Assembly: GCA_024734495.1 (NCBI GenBank) | Contig: JALMQS010000225.1 | Location: 18,862,573-18,926,572 of the forward strand | DNA: 64,000 nt | From: Forficula auricularia | Taxonomy: Eukaryota > Arthropoda > Insecta > Dermaptera > Forficulidae | Direction: 5' to 3' | Shown here: one piece after another, positions 23,362 through 34,274 of the stretch | Numbering within the stretch: position 1 is the stretch's first letter | Layout of the letters: each line of letters opens with the position of its first letter | Translations under genes and position numbers: made by a program | Notes under the pieces: model-generated | What the model saw: the letters and a program-made list of their open reading frames with translations, nothing else | Databases searched by the model: none | What the model was told of the DNA's origin: nothing

Positions 23362-24371
23362 TAAATGAAAACATTCTTTATCTAAAATGTATTCTATAAC
23401 GCAAATTAATTCCTTCTTTCTGGACAGTATTTTTTACATGCTTTTATTTAACTTGGGTTTTCTCTATATTTGAGTAAAATTTTGTATTCAAATTACCTTC
23501 AAGACGTGGGTTTTTATCCAAATTTTCCCTCAATTCAAAATTTCAACATTATTCAATTAATAAAAAGACTTTAAAAAATCGATTTGCCATTTAAATAACA
23601 TGGGAAAAAAATTCTTGTTCATCTTGATTTTTCGGTATTTAATTTTTTTTTTAATTACCATTAAGCTTTTCTAGATAAAATTTGCAACAAAAAAGTTAAT
23701 TAGATTCAACTGTATACGACCAATAATTCTCAAGTTATAGAGCATTAAAGTTTTCCTTTGCATTTCCATTGAATTAGATATTATTGTGTGTATTGAAATA
23801 CAGATAACAGAAAAAAGAGCAAGTTTGAAAAGGATTTTCTCCGCGTTTCAAACATATTTAAACTCAATGAACAAAAAAATAAAATATATTTCAAGTACAT
23901 ATTCATTCTATACCTATAGCTTACGAGCTATAATGCTCTGACAGACGGACAGACATAGAGAAATTGTAGTGAAACTAAAAGGGTCTCGTTTTAATTTTTA
24001 AATGGAACCCTAAAAACTGTAATTTCTTCTAGTAAAAATTATCTTATTAATTAATTTAATTACACGATTAAATTAGAAAGTTTGTTTTAATTTATATTCT
24101 GTTGAAATTGGATAAGATTATTGTATGTCCGGAAATGTTAATAGAAAAATGTTTTTGAAATGATAGAATTATTGAATTTCACTAATTATAAATTGCCAAT
24201 TATAAAGTAAACACTTAATAAATTTTAGCCTCATGAACACCAATTTGTTGTCAACTTTTCAATTATTTTATTTGTATATTCGAGTTAAGAAATATCTGAA
24301 ACATGAAAAAACTTAATTTTCCAGTATTTTTTTCTCTGTCTCGAGTCTGAAATACGTTACTCATAATAACT

Positions 24372-25182
24372 CTTCATCATCATTGAGTATACAGTCCTAA
24401 GACTGGTTTGATGCAACAATCCGTCTCCACTCGTCTCTGTCCCCCGCCAGCTGTTTGACCTCTCTAAATGTCTGGCATCCCATATCCCCAATTATTTAGT
24501 TGAAATATTCTAATCTGGGTCTTCCCCTTCCCCTTTTCTTTCCCACCTTCCCCTCCAAGATATCCCTAAGCAGTCCTCCATGTCTCAATGTGTGCCCCAT
24601 CATCTGACCTCTTCTCTTCTTCAGACTCTTCCACAAGGTTCTTCTTTCTCCGATTCTTCCAAGAACTTCTTCATTTGTAATTTTATCCATCCATTTGATA
24701 TTTATCATTCTTCTGAAGCACCACATTTCGAAAGCCTCTAATCTCTTTCTCTCCGTTTCTCTAATTGTCCAGGTTTCACACCCGTACATGGCTATGCTCC
24801 ATACATATGTCTTCAATAGCAACTTCCTGTTTTCTAAGCTTATTGAGGAGGAGCATAGTAGTTTTTGTTTTGAATTAAACCCCATTTTTGCTTGGGCAAT
24901 TCTTGATTTAATTTCGTTTTCGCTCTTTCCATCCCATGTTATTTTACTTCCTAGGTAGCGGAAATCCTTAACTCCTTCTAGGTTCTCTTGGTTAATTTTG
25001 ATGCATTCCTGTCTCGTTTGTTCTTTTTTTGTACATACTAGGACCTTGGTTTTATTCTTGTTTATTTTCATTTTGATAACTCTTAATAAAACATAATCGA
25101 AAGCCTGTTGAAAGTTCGTCAAAGTGTCAAATAATATTGGGGCTTGGGGCGAATAAACGACGCTAACATTATCTAGTAGCAC
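24372..25182 (-). pseudogene. RTE-clade LINE, C-terminal reverse transcriptase fragment
   Basis: Open minus-strand frame of about 228 codons. From residue 30 it carries the RTE signature: KTKVLVCTKKEQ, FRYLGSKITWDG, EIKSRIAQAKMGF, LLLKTYVWSIAMYGCETWTI, RLEAFEMWCFRRMI, KITNEEVLGRIGERR, GHTLRHGGLLRDILEGKV and RGRPRLEYF. This is the thumb and C-terminal region of RTE/BovB-type ORF2; the catalytic palm and the endonuclease are missing, so it is strongly 5'-truncated. The 3' untranslated end runs to about 24372, where the plus strand reads TTCATCATCATTG, consistent with an RTE-type (GATGAT)n tail. The first about 25 residues are probably host-derived. Confidence 0.9.
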
Positions 25183-26620
25183 TAAGTTGTTTTACTCCTT
25201 ATTAATCTTAAATACGTTCCCTAAAATAGGTCAGAAGCAGTTCGCTCTTTCCCCTACTCTCCCATGCGCAGAAAGGCAAAAATATTTTCACTGCGTCGTT
25301 TTTCGGATCTGGCAACATTGCATTCTTACCGACGCTAAAAGACAAAAAATAAAAAAAAACACTTCATGAAACAGCTCAATGCGAAATTCTAGATGGGAAC
25401 ACTATGGTTGAGAGAATTAGCTAAAAATCTCAAATGCACCAGCTGCAGAAGTTTTTTAGATATGGAAAAATTGAGTGATTTTAGTGCGACGTTGACAAGT
25501 AGCCATCTCTCACTTGGCATGCCATGAGAGAAAAAATGAAAACCATCAAAAGTACCTAACTTTTAACATTTTTCATAGAAAACGAATACCGCTTGGTACA
25601 ATTATTTTAACAGAAAAATATTTGTTATATCTTAAGTTAATGATTCTCAGTTTTTAAAAATAATTTCAAGAAAATTACGATTTTTATTTAATGAAACAGT
25701 CGCTTTAACATCAATTGGGATAGGGTTCGCGTGTTAAATATGCAAATTTCAATGGTCAATATTTACAAATTTAGTGCCGCAAGGACTATTGAAAAAATGT
25801 CTACGTATAAAAGACACTTATAAATATGTGTATTCAAAGTTTTAAAAGGATTGCAAGAAAATCGATTTATTAGGGAACGTCCTTAATGGAAATAGAGACT
25901 AAGCGATCACTAAAAATACACAGAAACAATGTATGGATATCGGTTTATTTCAAACCTTTATCAGCTTACAACAAGAAAATTAAAATAAGCTGGACATGTG
26001 CGATTCAAAGAGTTCCTTTCCTTTTAAATCCCAAAATACTTAAGATTTCAAATTTGTTCTTATTTAGCTTTATCAAGGAGGGAATGATTGAATTTATCGA
26101 ATTGTTTCATAATTTTAGGTTCAGCTGTTTTTAAGTACTCAGTAAAAAAAATCACCTGAAAACATCTAGGTCGCTCACCGCCATTTTAAATAAAAAAAAA
26201 ATTAAACCCAATTATAATTAAAGAAATTTTACAAGGATACTTAGTACTTAGATGTTTATTTGAATGAAAAATTTAAATTTCCACAACAGTATATATATCG
26301 CAATCTTACCATGAAAATAACGTTCATATATCAACATCTATATTGTATTTTCTTCACCAATATATTTGCTATTTTTTTTTATAAGGAAAAAAATATTGAC
26401 CTTGGGAGCAAAAGCTCATTTGGCCAGCCAGCAAATAACAATTAACCTACCGAATTAATAGCTTCTTTCAATTATTAAGTCAATAACAAATAAATAAATC
26501 AATACTTTTTCAACTTTTTTTTCAATTAAACTGTCTGAGTACCAAACTCAACAAAACTACAATAAAAAATTATACCAAATAAAAATACGCAATATCATCA
26601 GTAAAAAACAATGTCATATA
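25183..26620. other. Unassigned AT-rich stretch
   Basis: Short frames only, without recognisable domains. No clear repeat border found. Confidence 0.45.
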
Positions 26621-26625
26621 GATAT

Positions 26626-27546
26626 ACTCAAGCTTGAGTTGTTTACCAAAAAATAATTTAGTCTTTTTGATTTTAAGTCGATTCTTCCACGTTTTCAGTA
26701 GATGTTGCCATTAATAGTCAAAACATCAAAAATGGAATGCAATAAGGTTATTCCTCTAGTATTAGATAAGAATCGATCGTTAATTTTTATTTTAAGCCGA
26801 TTCCTCCATGTCTTCAGCAATGGTTACCAATAATAATCGAAGCGTCAAAAATCTAATGTAAAATTATTATTCCTCAAGTAATAGATGAGAATCAATCCCT
26901 ATTTTTGATTTTAACTCGATTCCTCTATGTCTTCAGCAAAGGTAACGGATAAAAAAACAACGGAGTTGCTATGGTTATTATAAAATTTCCTCTCAAATTT
27001 TTATCATTTCACAGCAAAAAGCCTATCCATTCTTACTTAAGCAAGTAAACGAGAGTAAAGTACTTTAAAATATACTTTTACTAAAAACTTTATTTAACCT
27101 TTTTTTGTCCCCAAGATATTTAATTAGGATATTAAATTTCATCAAAATTGGTTAAGTCATTTTCAAGATATTTAGAAAAATCTAAAAAAGTACTGAAATA
27201 AAGTACTAATGTTTGTAGGCCGATATGTACCAAAAACTAATCAGCGCTTCATTTTGTTAAAATAATGGTAGGTTTTCAATTTCATTTCAATCGGTTGTAC
27301 GGTGTGGAAAATATCGTGGACGAAAAAAACGATAACATCCATCCGCACTTTTTGGCCTCTGGACGAGACCCCACGTAATTTTCTGCAAAACCGTCACGTG
27401 CTAAAATTAAACCTAATTGAATACTACAATTTGTGACCTTAATTGAGTCCATGGGTTCCGTAGTCTTTACCTGAGGACCGTTTGAAGTCGCGCTTCCCGC
27501 GAGACCGATTACAATACTTTCCCCATGCTTCGCATTGAATAAAGTA
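26626..27546 (+). mobile_element. Tandem-array element, copy 2 (nearly complete, about 3 units)
   Basis: Starts ACTCAAGCTTGAGTT. It carries about three diverged 119-bp units (to about 26945) and then the same unique tail as 13130-13880 (AAAGTACTTTAAAATATA, AATCAGCGCTTCATTTTGTT, AAAACCGTCACGTGCTAA, GAGTCCATGGGTTCCGTAGT). It ends at CATGCTTCGCATTGAATAAA, directly next to a LINE. It gives the borders of the family. Confidence 0.75.
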
Positions 27547-28052
27547 ACAATTGAGATCACATGTCTTAGGAACAATTCGGCTATTCGACCCCCAACGTCG
27601 AGGGTGACATAAGAATATGAACGTTAGTTGGGAAAGGGATATTTTTCCTTTTAGCTGAGTGTAGAATCGATCAATTTTTCTCTTTTGGATCTTGCATCCT
27701 AATAGTACATGATTAATATCCTTCAGAGACACTATACTCGCTCATCTGCCTGTTAACAATTCCGTTTTTCTCTGTATCAGCTCTACGAGGATCTACCTCA
27801 GACCATTATTAAATTAAATAAATAAATAAATCACACGAACAAAATGGGTATTCTTGTTGCCCGATTCTGTATAAATACTCAGGTGTGGTAACATGGCCGA
27901 GTCTTAATATGCTAAGATGAACCAATAGTCTATGGTGAAGATGAAATTTTTCAAACCAAGGTCTAATAGGGATCTTTGGAGAAATTTTGAAAAATTTTGA
28001 AAAAGATTAGATGCATTCCAAGCATACTGAATCTTTCTTTTAGCAATATTTA
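27547..28052 (-). pseudogene. LINE ORF2 C-terminal fragment, interrupted
   Basis: On the minus strand, 28010-27832 reads KPWFEKFHLHHRLLVHLSIL (first residue uncertain), then RLGHVTTPEYLYRIG and EYPFCSC. This is the Cys/His region after RNase H in Jockey/I-type LINEs. The text resumes at 27735 with SLKDINHVLLGC, completing the C-C-H-C pattern. Between the two lies a foreign LINE tail (27740-27831). Frameshifts are present. The RNase H part of the same element lies beyond a MITE at 28571-28780. Confidence 0.75.
27740..27831 (+). mobile_element. Short LINE 3'-end insertion with (AAAT)n tail
   Basis: AGCTCTACGAGGATCTACCT followed by AAATAAATAAATAAAT. Same family as the minus-strand end at 16037-16100. 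It splits the C-terminal Cys/His domain of the older LINE, so it is the younger insertion. Strongly 5'-truncated; exact left border uncertain. Confidence 0.7.
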
Positions 28053-28056
28053 TTAA

Positions 28057-28566
28057 GGAGGTCCTTAAGCGACAATCCACACAAAAAGTTTTAACCTCGT
28101 AACCACTCTATAAATATGAAAGGTATTAAAATTTTAGGTTATGTTTTTTAACATGACTGTACTTTTTACGCTACTATATTATATTTATGAATGGGTCGTT
28201 TTCAAGTCATTGATATTTTATCCCCCTCCCCACTAAAAATAATCGCCCAAATATGTTTTTTTATCAAAACTACGTGGAAAATAATTTCAATTTTTTTTAA
28301 GTTACCCCGAATATATTATTCTAACAAATATTAGTTTTTCAACAAGATGGTGAAAGTCCTTCAATGAAAAAAAATAAAATAATGACCATTTCCCCACCCT
28401 TTCCCTATCTACCATATGTAAAAAAATTCATTTTTTATCGCAATTATTTCATGTTTGGTATGGTAAATCGTCTTAAAATTTTAACAGTGTGTTTATTATG
28501 CTTTTAATGACTAATATTCCAAGTTTCGAAGACTTCTTGAATTTTTGCATTTGTGAAAGAACTACC
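28057..28566. mobile_element. TTAA-flanked MITE, 510 bp
   Basis: TTAA at 28053-28056 and 28567-28570. Ends GGAGGTCCTTAAGC and (reverse complement of the right end) GGTAGTTCTTTCAC. Non-coding, AT-rich. TTAA targets fit a piggyBac-type MITE. It lies inside a LINE open frame, which resumes on both sides. Confidence 0.75.
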
Positions 28567-28570
28567 TTAA

Positions 28571-28780
28571 GTCATTTTTGGGAAGAATTAAATGGTTCAA
28601 TGAACCTTCCTGATTGAAGACTGAGCTAGTTGGTCTACTCTTTAATTTCCGGCTATACCTGAGTGACATGGTATTCAAAGAAATAAGATTAATCATATCT
28701 AAAATCAAATATGATGGAATTTTGTTGATATGAATGCCATTAATTGCGGAGACGATGTTCAAACAATCTGTACACATCAA
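28571..28780 (-). pseudogene. LINE RNase H fragment upstream of the MITE
   Basis: The minus-strand frame reads MCTDCLNIVSAINGIH, then SYLILDMINLISL, similar to the RNase H block of Jockey/I-type LINEs (TDS...AI...I...I). It ends at LPKNDL exactly at the TTAA of the MITE. The element resumes at 28052 with NIAKRKIQYAWN, so the two pieces were once continuous. Further upstream parts are not recognised. Confidence 0.6.
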
Positions 28781-29147
28781 TAATTTTTTATTTTTATCGA
28801 ATTAAGTGTTTTTAAATAAATGAATCAAATAAAGGATTCCAGCTGCCAGAATAAAGAAAAATATCTCGAAAGTCGATGTTTCGATTTATTTTCTAATTCT
28901 TCTCTGAAATTAAGTGAGTAAAGTTTCCAAAAATTAATAAACTGCACTTATATGCCAAGATCCAGCTTTCCAGCTCAAAGAGTTCGTTGAGAAAACAATT
29001 TCCAAAAAGCTTACCGAGTTTTAAAAAATAAAAACTTTTTCCTCGAATCACTTATTATTAGTTACTATAAAATATAACTGATAGTAGGAATTTGATTACT
29101 ATAAAAATAGTTTATTCAATGCACACATTCGCAGAGATTTTTGACAT
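28781..29147. other. AT-rich stretch, no feature seen
   Basis: Nothing beyond low-complexity sequence was recognised. Confidence 0.4.
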
Positions 29148-29158
29148 ACATATAGTTA

Positions 29159-29317
29159 AATTGAAAGTTTTTGTGCCGAGCTTAGCAGAATTTTTATATA
29201 TTAAAGGAGACAATAAAAGAGTGTAGTCTTCTGCTGGAATTATAAATTTTATTTATAACGAATAAAATTTATAATTCCTCCAGAAGACACACTCTTTTAT
29301 TGTCTCTTTCAATACAA
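29159..29317. mobile_element. Short foldback element with 11-bp TSD
   Basis: Inverted arms around AAATTTATAATTCC, AGAAGAC and ACAATAAAAGAGTGT. Begins AATTGAAAGTTTTTGTGCCG, the common family end. Flanks ACATATAGTTA and ACAAATAGTTA (one mismatch) look like a target-site duplication. No hammerhead-like core is retained. Confidence 0.65.
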
Positions 29318-30039
29318 ATAGTTATTCAATATTATCGAAAACATTTTTTTTATTAAATTATCAACTATATTACCTACATATATACAAATATATAAATATA
29401 TACTTATATATATATATATATATACCTATAAATAAATGTAATTTTATCGTTTAATTATTCTCACTCATTTAACAACCATTGACAGACATATCTAGTAATT
29501 TATTTATAATTTAGTTCTAATTTACTTGAGAATAAAAAGAAAATTCTACAGGGAATTCTATAATAGAGGTTTACTAGTATATGTATAATTGTACATTTAA
29601 AAACAAAGCCAAACCCACTTAGGAATAAAATGATTCAATTTTAATTTAGTATGTCAAACATTTTAATTAAATGCTACAATTTTGAAAATACACAGTTATG
29701 TTTTGACGTTGGCGTTGTTATCTATTATTTTTAATTAATATTTATATTTTCCAATATTCAGTAGTAGGTACTATGTATTTAATTAAATATTTATTTATTT
29801 AAGATTTAAACGCTTGCACCGATTTAAGATAAAATACTGTTTAAATAAAGTGAACGCAAATTAGCTTATCACATCTTCTTTCAGTAAGCTACTTCAAAAG
29901 GAGAAATATAATCCAATCGTGGCAGGAAAACTAATATTTTTTGACCGATTCACATATTTGTTATAGAATCTTATTATATTAAACGAGCATATCTTTATAT
30001 ATAGATATAGATTCGGTTTCTCGAAAACGGCTCTACCGA
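29318..30039. other. AT-rich stretch with short TA repeats
   Basis: TA runs near 29400-29425. From 29995 the sequence joins repeat text (GGTTTCTCGAAAACGGCTCT) shared with 32590-32650 and 62030-62080. Confidence 0.45.
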
Positions 30040-30241
30040 TTTCGCTAAAATTGGTGAACTTATCAATTTTACTTAGAGAAAGTGGTGTAGGTTTTAGGTG
30101 AAACATGATATTAATTAATAATTAAAGGGTGTGTAGTTTCATAGTGAATGAAATAAAACTCAAAGAGGTTTATACAAACTCAATATATTTATTTCGGATT
30201 ATTAGTCCATCATCAGGAGTTTATAGGTTAAAACGAAATCA
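30040..30241 (-). repeat. Foldback-family arm with hammerhead-like motif, copy B
   Basis: Reverse-strand relative of the 49794-49979 element (shared TAGTTTCA, TGAATGAAATAAAACTCAAA, ACAAACTCAATATAT). On the minus strand 30216-30191 reads CTGATGA, T, GGA...TCC, GAAAT. It runs directly into the next arm at 30242. Confidence 0.6.
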
Positions 30242-30360
30242 ATTGAAGGAGACAATAAAAGAGTGTCTCTTCTGTTGGAATTATAAATTTTATTTATTTA
30301 TAACGAGACTATAGTTTCGAGGGCTTTGCCCTCTTCATCAGTCTATTACAATGGATTCAC
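30242..30360 (-). repeat. Foldback-family arm with hammerhead-like motif, copy C
   Basis: Close relative of 36060-36180. On the minus strand 30341-30314 reads CTGATGA, A, stem GAGGGC, loop AAA, stem GCCCTC, GAAAC, then TATAGTC. The mirror arm is missing, so this is half an element. Confidence 0.65.
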
Positions 30361-30439
30361 AGGAATTAATTTATGAATGAAAGGTTAAAATCTTTCATGT
30401 GTTTAGGTTAAGAAATTGTTCAGTGTGGGCAAGTTAAGA

Positions 30440-30500
30440 ATTGAAATTTATACTTGTTATAATAATAATAATAATAAAACAAGTATAAATTAACATTAAA
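30440..30500. repeat. Hairpin with (ATA)n loop
   Basis: AATTTATACTTGTT and AACAAGTATAAATT face each other around an (ATA)n run. Confidence 0.6.
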
Positions 30501-30591
30501 TTTTAATTCTTTTTGAGATCATTTGTTAATTATTTCTTTATTTATTTTTCTTAACGTCCTTCGGGAACTCTAGCCTATTTTGGACATTGAG

Positions 30592-30650
30592 AATTCGTGT
30601 GTGTGTAAATTAGTGTAGGAATCAGATTATTATAGCCGGTCAAATATTTG
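30592..30650 (-). repeat. SINE 3' fragment
   Basis: The minus strand reads TAATCTGATTCCTACACTAA and then (AC)n, matching the body of the SINEs at 36661 and 37025 (TAATCTGATTCCTACATAAT). The tRNA head is missing. Confidence 0.5.
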
Positions 30651-30807
30651 CATTATTTTATTAGTTTATTATATGTACGTCAATAAGAAAAATTTGTTAT
30701 ATATGGTAAAAAAATAAAAGCAATACAATCGTGTCTGTTAAATAAAACTACCTCCCGTATTTTTTTCGTTAACATTTTTGAAACATAATTATATTTATTA
30801 CTATAGA

Positions 30808-31340
30808 TGCAAGGCCCGCCCTCGGCGGCCCTCTTGCTAACCAGCGGCACGCCCCCTGGACCCCCAACCCACGAACCCCACCCTCACAGTCCACTCCCAC
30901 CCACCACACTCCCTGAAAACCACCCAGCCCCCCTACCCTCCGCACCATGTACCCGTGCCCAACCCCCGCCCCACACGGCCAACCAAACACTCCACCCCCA
31001 CCCCACCCTCACACTCCACTCCCATCCACCACACTCCCCGAAACCCACCCAGCACCCCTATCCCCCGCACCATGTACCCGTGCCCGACCCCCGCCCCACA
31101 CCGCCAACCAAACACTCCACCACGCACCCCACCCACCTCGGACCCCCAACCCACGAACCCAAACCCCACTCCCACCCAGCACCCCTAACCCCCGCACCAT
31201 GCACCCGTGCCCAACCCTCGCCCCCACACCACCACCCCAACACTCCATCCTGCACCCCACCCACCTCGGACCCCAACCCCCGTACCACCCCACTACGCTA
31301 CTGGACCCTCACCTGAACCCCCCACTCCACCAACCCTCCC
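30808..31340. repeat. C-rich minisatellite, unit about 125-127 bp
   Basis: The block CGCACCATGTACCCGTGCCC recurs at 30941 and 31066, and as CGCACCATGCACCCGTGCCC at 31193 (spacing 125 and 127). The sequence is almost only C and A on the plus strand, so long frames open in nearly all six readings; these are compositional and not genes. The complement can form G-quadruplexes. It is an abrupt island in an AT-rich region. Confidence 0.8.
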
Positions 31341-31739
31341 ACCATTTGGGTGGTTAGTTTTTGCTTTTCTAGCTCTCTAGAGGCCCACAGATTATGTATA
31401 CAAAATTTGGTTGAATTTGCTCCAAGGGCAAGAATTTACATATTTTTTACCCCCCCTCCCCTTTTTTTTGGGTGATTTTTTTGGGAGAATTTTTTAAAGA
31501 AAAGTTGTCAGCAATCATCCTCTATAACTTAGCTCATTATAAAATTTCCCTTAGAGTTAATAGTTTAGGAGTTATTTGATAATTTTCATTCCTGTGCCCC
31601 CCCCCCACCCTCCCAAACCACCTTCTGGGGTCAAAATATCAAAACGTTATATTGCTAAAAACGTAAGTTAAAAGACATCTGATGTAAATATGAAATTTCA
31701 TAATAATCCCTTCAGCCGTTTTTTGTGAATCGTGAGCAA
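31341..31739. other. Repeat-like non-coding sequence with C/T runs
   Basis: Runs such as TACCCCCCCTCCCC and GTGCCCCCCCCCAC, and phrases typical of the non-coding bodies of arthropod transposons (ATAATCCCTTCAGCCGTTTT). No borders seen. Confidence 0.4.
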
Positions 31740-32699
31740 CTTTTCGGAAACGACGCGACGTAAACATACAGACAGACATACAGATAGGAATTTTTGAGGG
31801 TGTTTTCGTTCATAGCTTTGCTTGAAACGTGTGCAACCAAAATTTGGCGGGATTTGGAGCAATGTACAGACAAAACCTTAATATTAATATATTTTTTCAA
31901 ATTTTCTAGTTTTTTATATATAGATAACGAGAATTTTGTGCAATTTTTCACGCAAAAAAAAAAAAAAAAAAAGATAATGGACACTTGGTTATTTTATAAT
32001 TTTATTCCTCTCAAAGCGTTCCTTCAAATATATAGTCATTTTCTCTTCAATTTTAATTTTTTAGTGCATAAAAAAATTTATTTTCCTATCTTTTACTGCA
32101 TATATTTACATATTTCAACGTATTCTGGATATTACTTGCATATTTTAGCATTTTTAACTGCATATTTTATGGATTATTTTGGCACTTCTTACTGCATAAA
32201 TATCCGGTCTCCACTCATGGAGTTATTAGTCGTTTATTAACATTATTAATCCGATTGAAATAAAATAAGGGGGTGTAAATTAATCATGTCGCAAAATAAA
32301 TATTTTAATTGTTCATATCTCGTCAATGGTAAGTCACAGAGCCTTGAAACTAGAAACTTAAACTATCTAGAGGCTACAAGAATTACCACAAGATTTTGGC
32401 TAAAATAGAAATACTGAAAGTTGATGTTTACGTACCTAAGAATGTAACTCCGCCCCTGTTTTATAAATCTCAGAACTATGAAATTCTAAACATAAGCTCG
32501 ATATAGGTTAGAAAGAGCACAACAAGCTTTTACTTGAAATGGGAACACCGTAAGTTGACATTTACATGATAGATTTTTTTTTTTTTTTTTACTTTCTCTA
32601 AAATGGCAATAACGATTTCGCTAAAAATTGGTGTACTTATCAAGAGTTATTAGCCCTGTATAGATTTTAATCCGATTGAAATAAAGGAAGGGGGTGTAA
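31740..32699 (+). repeat. About 1-kb repeat, inverted mate at 61973-62930
   Basis: Collinear with the reverse complement of 61973-62930: GTAAACATACAGACAGACAT, TGTGCAACCAAAATTTGGCG, TGCATATTTTAGCATTTTTA, GGCACTTCTTACTGCATAAA, CGGTCTCCACTCATGGAGTT, then the AAATATTTTAATTGTTCATA block and CCGATTGAAATAAA. No protein is conserved. The last 13 bases (GAAGGGGGTGTAA) are the left TSD of the next foldback. Confidence 0.7.
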
Positions 32700-33126
32700 T
32701 TGAAATGTTTTTGTTTTGCCGAGAGTAGCAGAGTTGTTGATTCACAAAGAGAAACAAAGAGGTTGTCCTCTGCTTGATGCAAATAAACATACAAACATAT
32801 ATGTCTCTTTGTAAAACAAGGAGAAAGGGAAACATATGGTTAAATTTGAATGTGAACCAAAAGAATGTCTTTAGTTCTAAGCTGACCACTAGTGAAGAAG
32901 GAACATCAAATTTTCAATATCCATACGATATTGACTCCATGAAAAACAACAAAACAACATTTATAATTAAAAAAGACTGATGATGAAGACCAAGTCTTCG
33001 AAACTATAGTCTCAAACAAATAAATAATATATATATATATATATATATACAGATATATCATCTCGATATATATGTGTGTATGTTTATTTGCATCAAGCAG
33101 AGGACAACCTCTTTGTTTCTCTTTGT
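32700..33126. mobile_element. Foldback element, 427 bp, with 13-bp TSD and hammerhead-like motif
   Basis: Flanked by GAAGGGGGTGTAA at 32687-32699 and 33127-33139. Starts TTGAAATGTTTTTGTTTTGC. Outer arms (ACAAAGAGGTTGTCCTCTGC and its reverse complement near 33100) pair. The plus-strand motif at 32977-33004 reads CTGATGA, T, GAAGAC, CAA, GTCTTC, GAAAC, followed by TATAGTC. A TA run at 33030-33052 lies between motif and right arm. The clean TSD indicates a single retrotransposition-like insertion. Confidence 0.8.
32977..33004 (+). ncRNA. Hammerhead-like motif, copy D
   Basis: CTGATGA, extra T, six-base-pair stem GAAGAC/GTCTTC with CAA loop, GAAAC. The following TATAGTC allows an A-U/C-G stem III closed by UAUA, with GUC as the cleavage triplet in the hammerhead model. 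Confidence 0.5.
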
Positions 33127-33139
33127 GAAGGGGGTGTAA

Positions 33140-33260
33140 ATTAGGAGTGTCGTAAAATAAATATTTTAATCGTTCATATCTCGTCTTCTGTAAGTCGCAG
33201 AGCCTTAAAATTTATAATTTAATCTATTTAGAGGCCAAAAATTACCGAGCATCACGATTA
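33140..33260 (+). repeat. Continuation of the 31740-32699 type repeat
   Basis: Shares AAATATTTTAATCGTTCATA, GTAAGTCGCAGAGCC and the end AATTACCGAGCATC with the other copies. 33261-33695 is AT-rich with no feature recognised. Confidence 0.5.
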
Positions 33261-33695
33261 ATCATCTACAAAATATATTTATGAAATAAATATGCATATA
33301 TGATTATACCTTTTTATACGCATATATGACTCTTCATCTTTATTGGATGCTGTCTACCGATATGTAATGTAAACATGTTGCAATGACTGAACTCCAGCTA
33401 TAGCTTTAAAAAGCTTTATTTTACACCCAATATTTTCGTTATATATATGGTCCCTCCACAATAACTTCCCATCAAACATAATCCCCATAAATTTGATATT
33501 ATTCACGACTTTTATAATATGATATTATTAAATCCGATAAATGGTGGAATATTATTTTTATATTTCCTTGTAAATATCACAGCTTTGGATTTATTCACTT
33601 CTAGATCTAATTTATTTAGAGTTGTTGTCAGCTTGGCTAAAGATTTATTTAATAGTAATGAAGCTGTTGAAGCTTTTATTTTTGTGATTAATTTG

Positions 33696-34274
33696 ATTAA
33701 AGTTTAAATTTTTTATTTAAATCATACATGATTATTTTATAATTATTTATTGAAACAAATAATTACAATTTTAATATAACGTTTCGATCGACTTATTCTG
33801 CGATCGTTCTCAAGTATGAGCACCCACTCCGATTATAGGTTAACTGAGCCAATCATGTTTATCTGGGCTCAAAGCCCAAATATACCGACGGCATCAGCGC
33901 CACTTACAGATGTCAGCGTTGCTAACTTCATGTAAAAAAAAAAAATATGTTAATATACAAAATGTACCTTATATTAAAAAAAAAAATAATAAAAAAAAAT
34001 CCAACGATGTAAACTATAACATTCTTGATAAGTGAATTAATTAAAACATGTAATGGTCAATCCGACAGGGGGCGCTGATGCCGTCGGTATATTTGGGCTT
34101 TGAGCCCAGATAAACATGATTGGCTCAGTTAACCTATAATCGGAGTGGGTGCTCATACTTGAGAACGATCGCAGAATAAGTCGATCGAAACGTTGTATTA
34201 AAATTTTAATTATTTGTTTCAATAAATAATTATAAAATAATCATGTGTGATTTAAATAAAAATTTAAACTTTAA
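33696..34274. repeat. Long, nearly perfect palindrome (arms about 210 bp)
   Basis: Arms at about 33696-33905 and 34063-34274 are inverted copies (for example TGAGCACCCACTCCGATTAT, TCAAAGCCCAAATATACCGA). The central spacer has A-runs. On the minus side of the left arm and the plus side of the right arm it carries CTTGAGAACGATCGC...GATCGAAACG, a degenerate version of the CTGANGA/hairpin/GAAAC layout. High arm identity suggests a recent origin. Confidence 0.75.

Noticed and set aside
30769..31357. Several overlapping open frames rich in Pro/Thr/His or Gly/Val
   Set aside because: All come from the C-rich minisatellite; open in most frames because the composition lacks stop codons.
31760..31790. 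ACAGACAGACATACAGATAG as a CRISPR-like or regulatory repeat
   Set aside because: Plain microsatellite within a dispersed repeat; no spacer structure, and the genome is eukaryotic.
32650..32889. Near-identical small frames at 32650-32889 (-) and 61783-62022 (+)
   Set aside because: The identity reflects repeated DNA (foldback copies), crosses element borders and shows no protein constraint.
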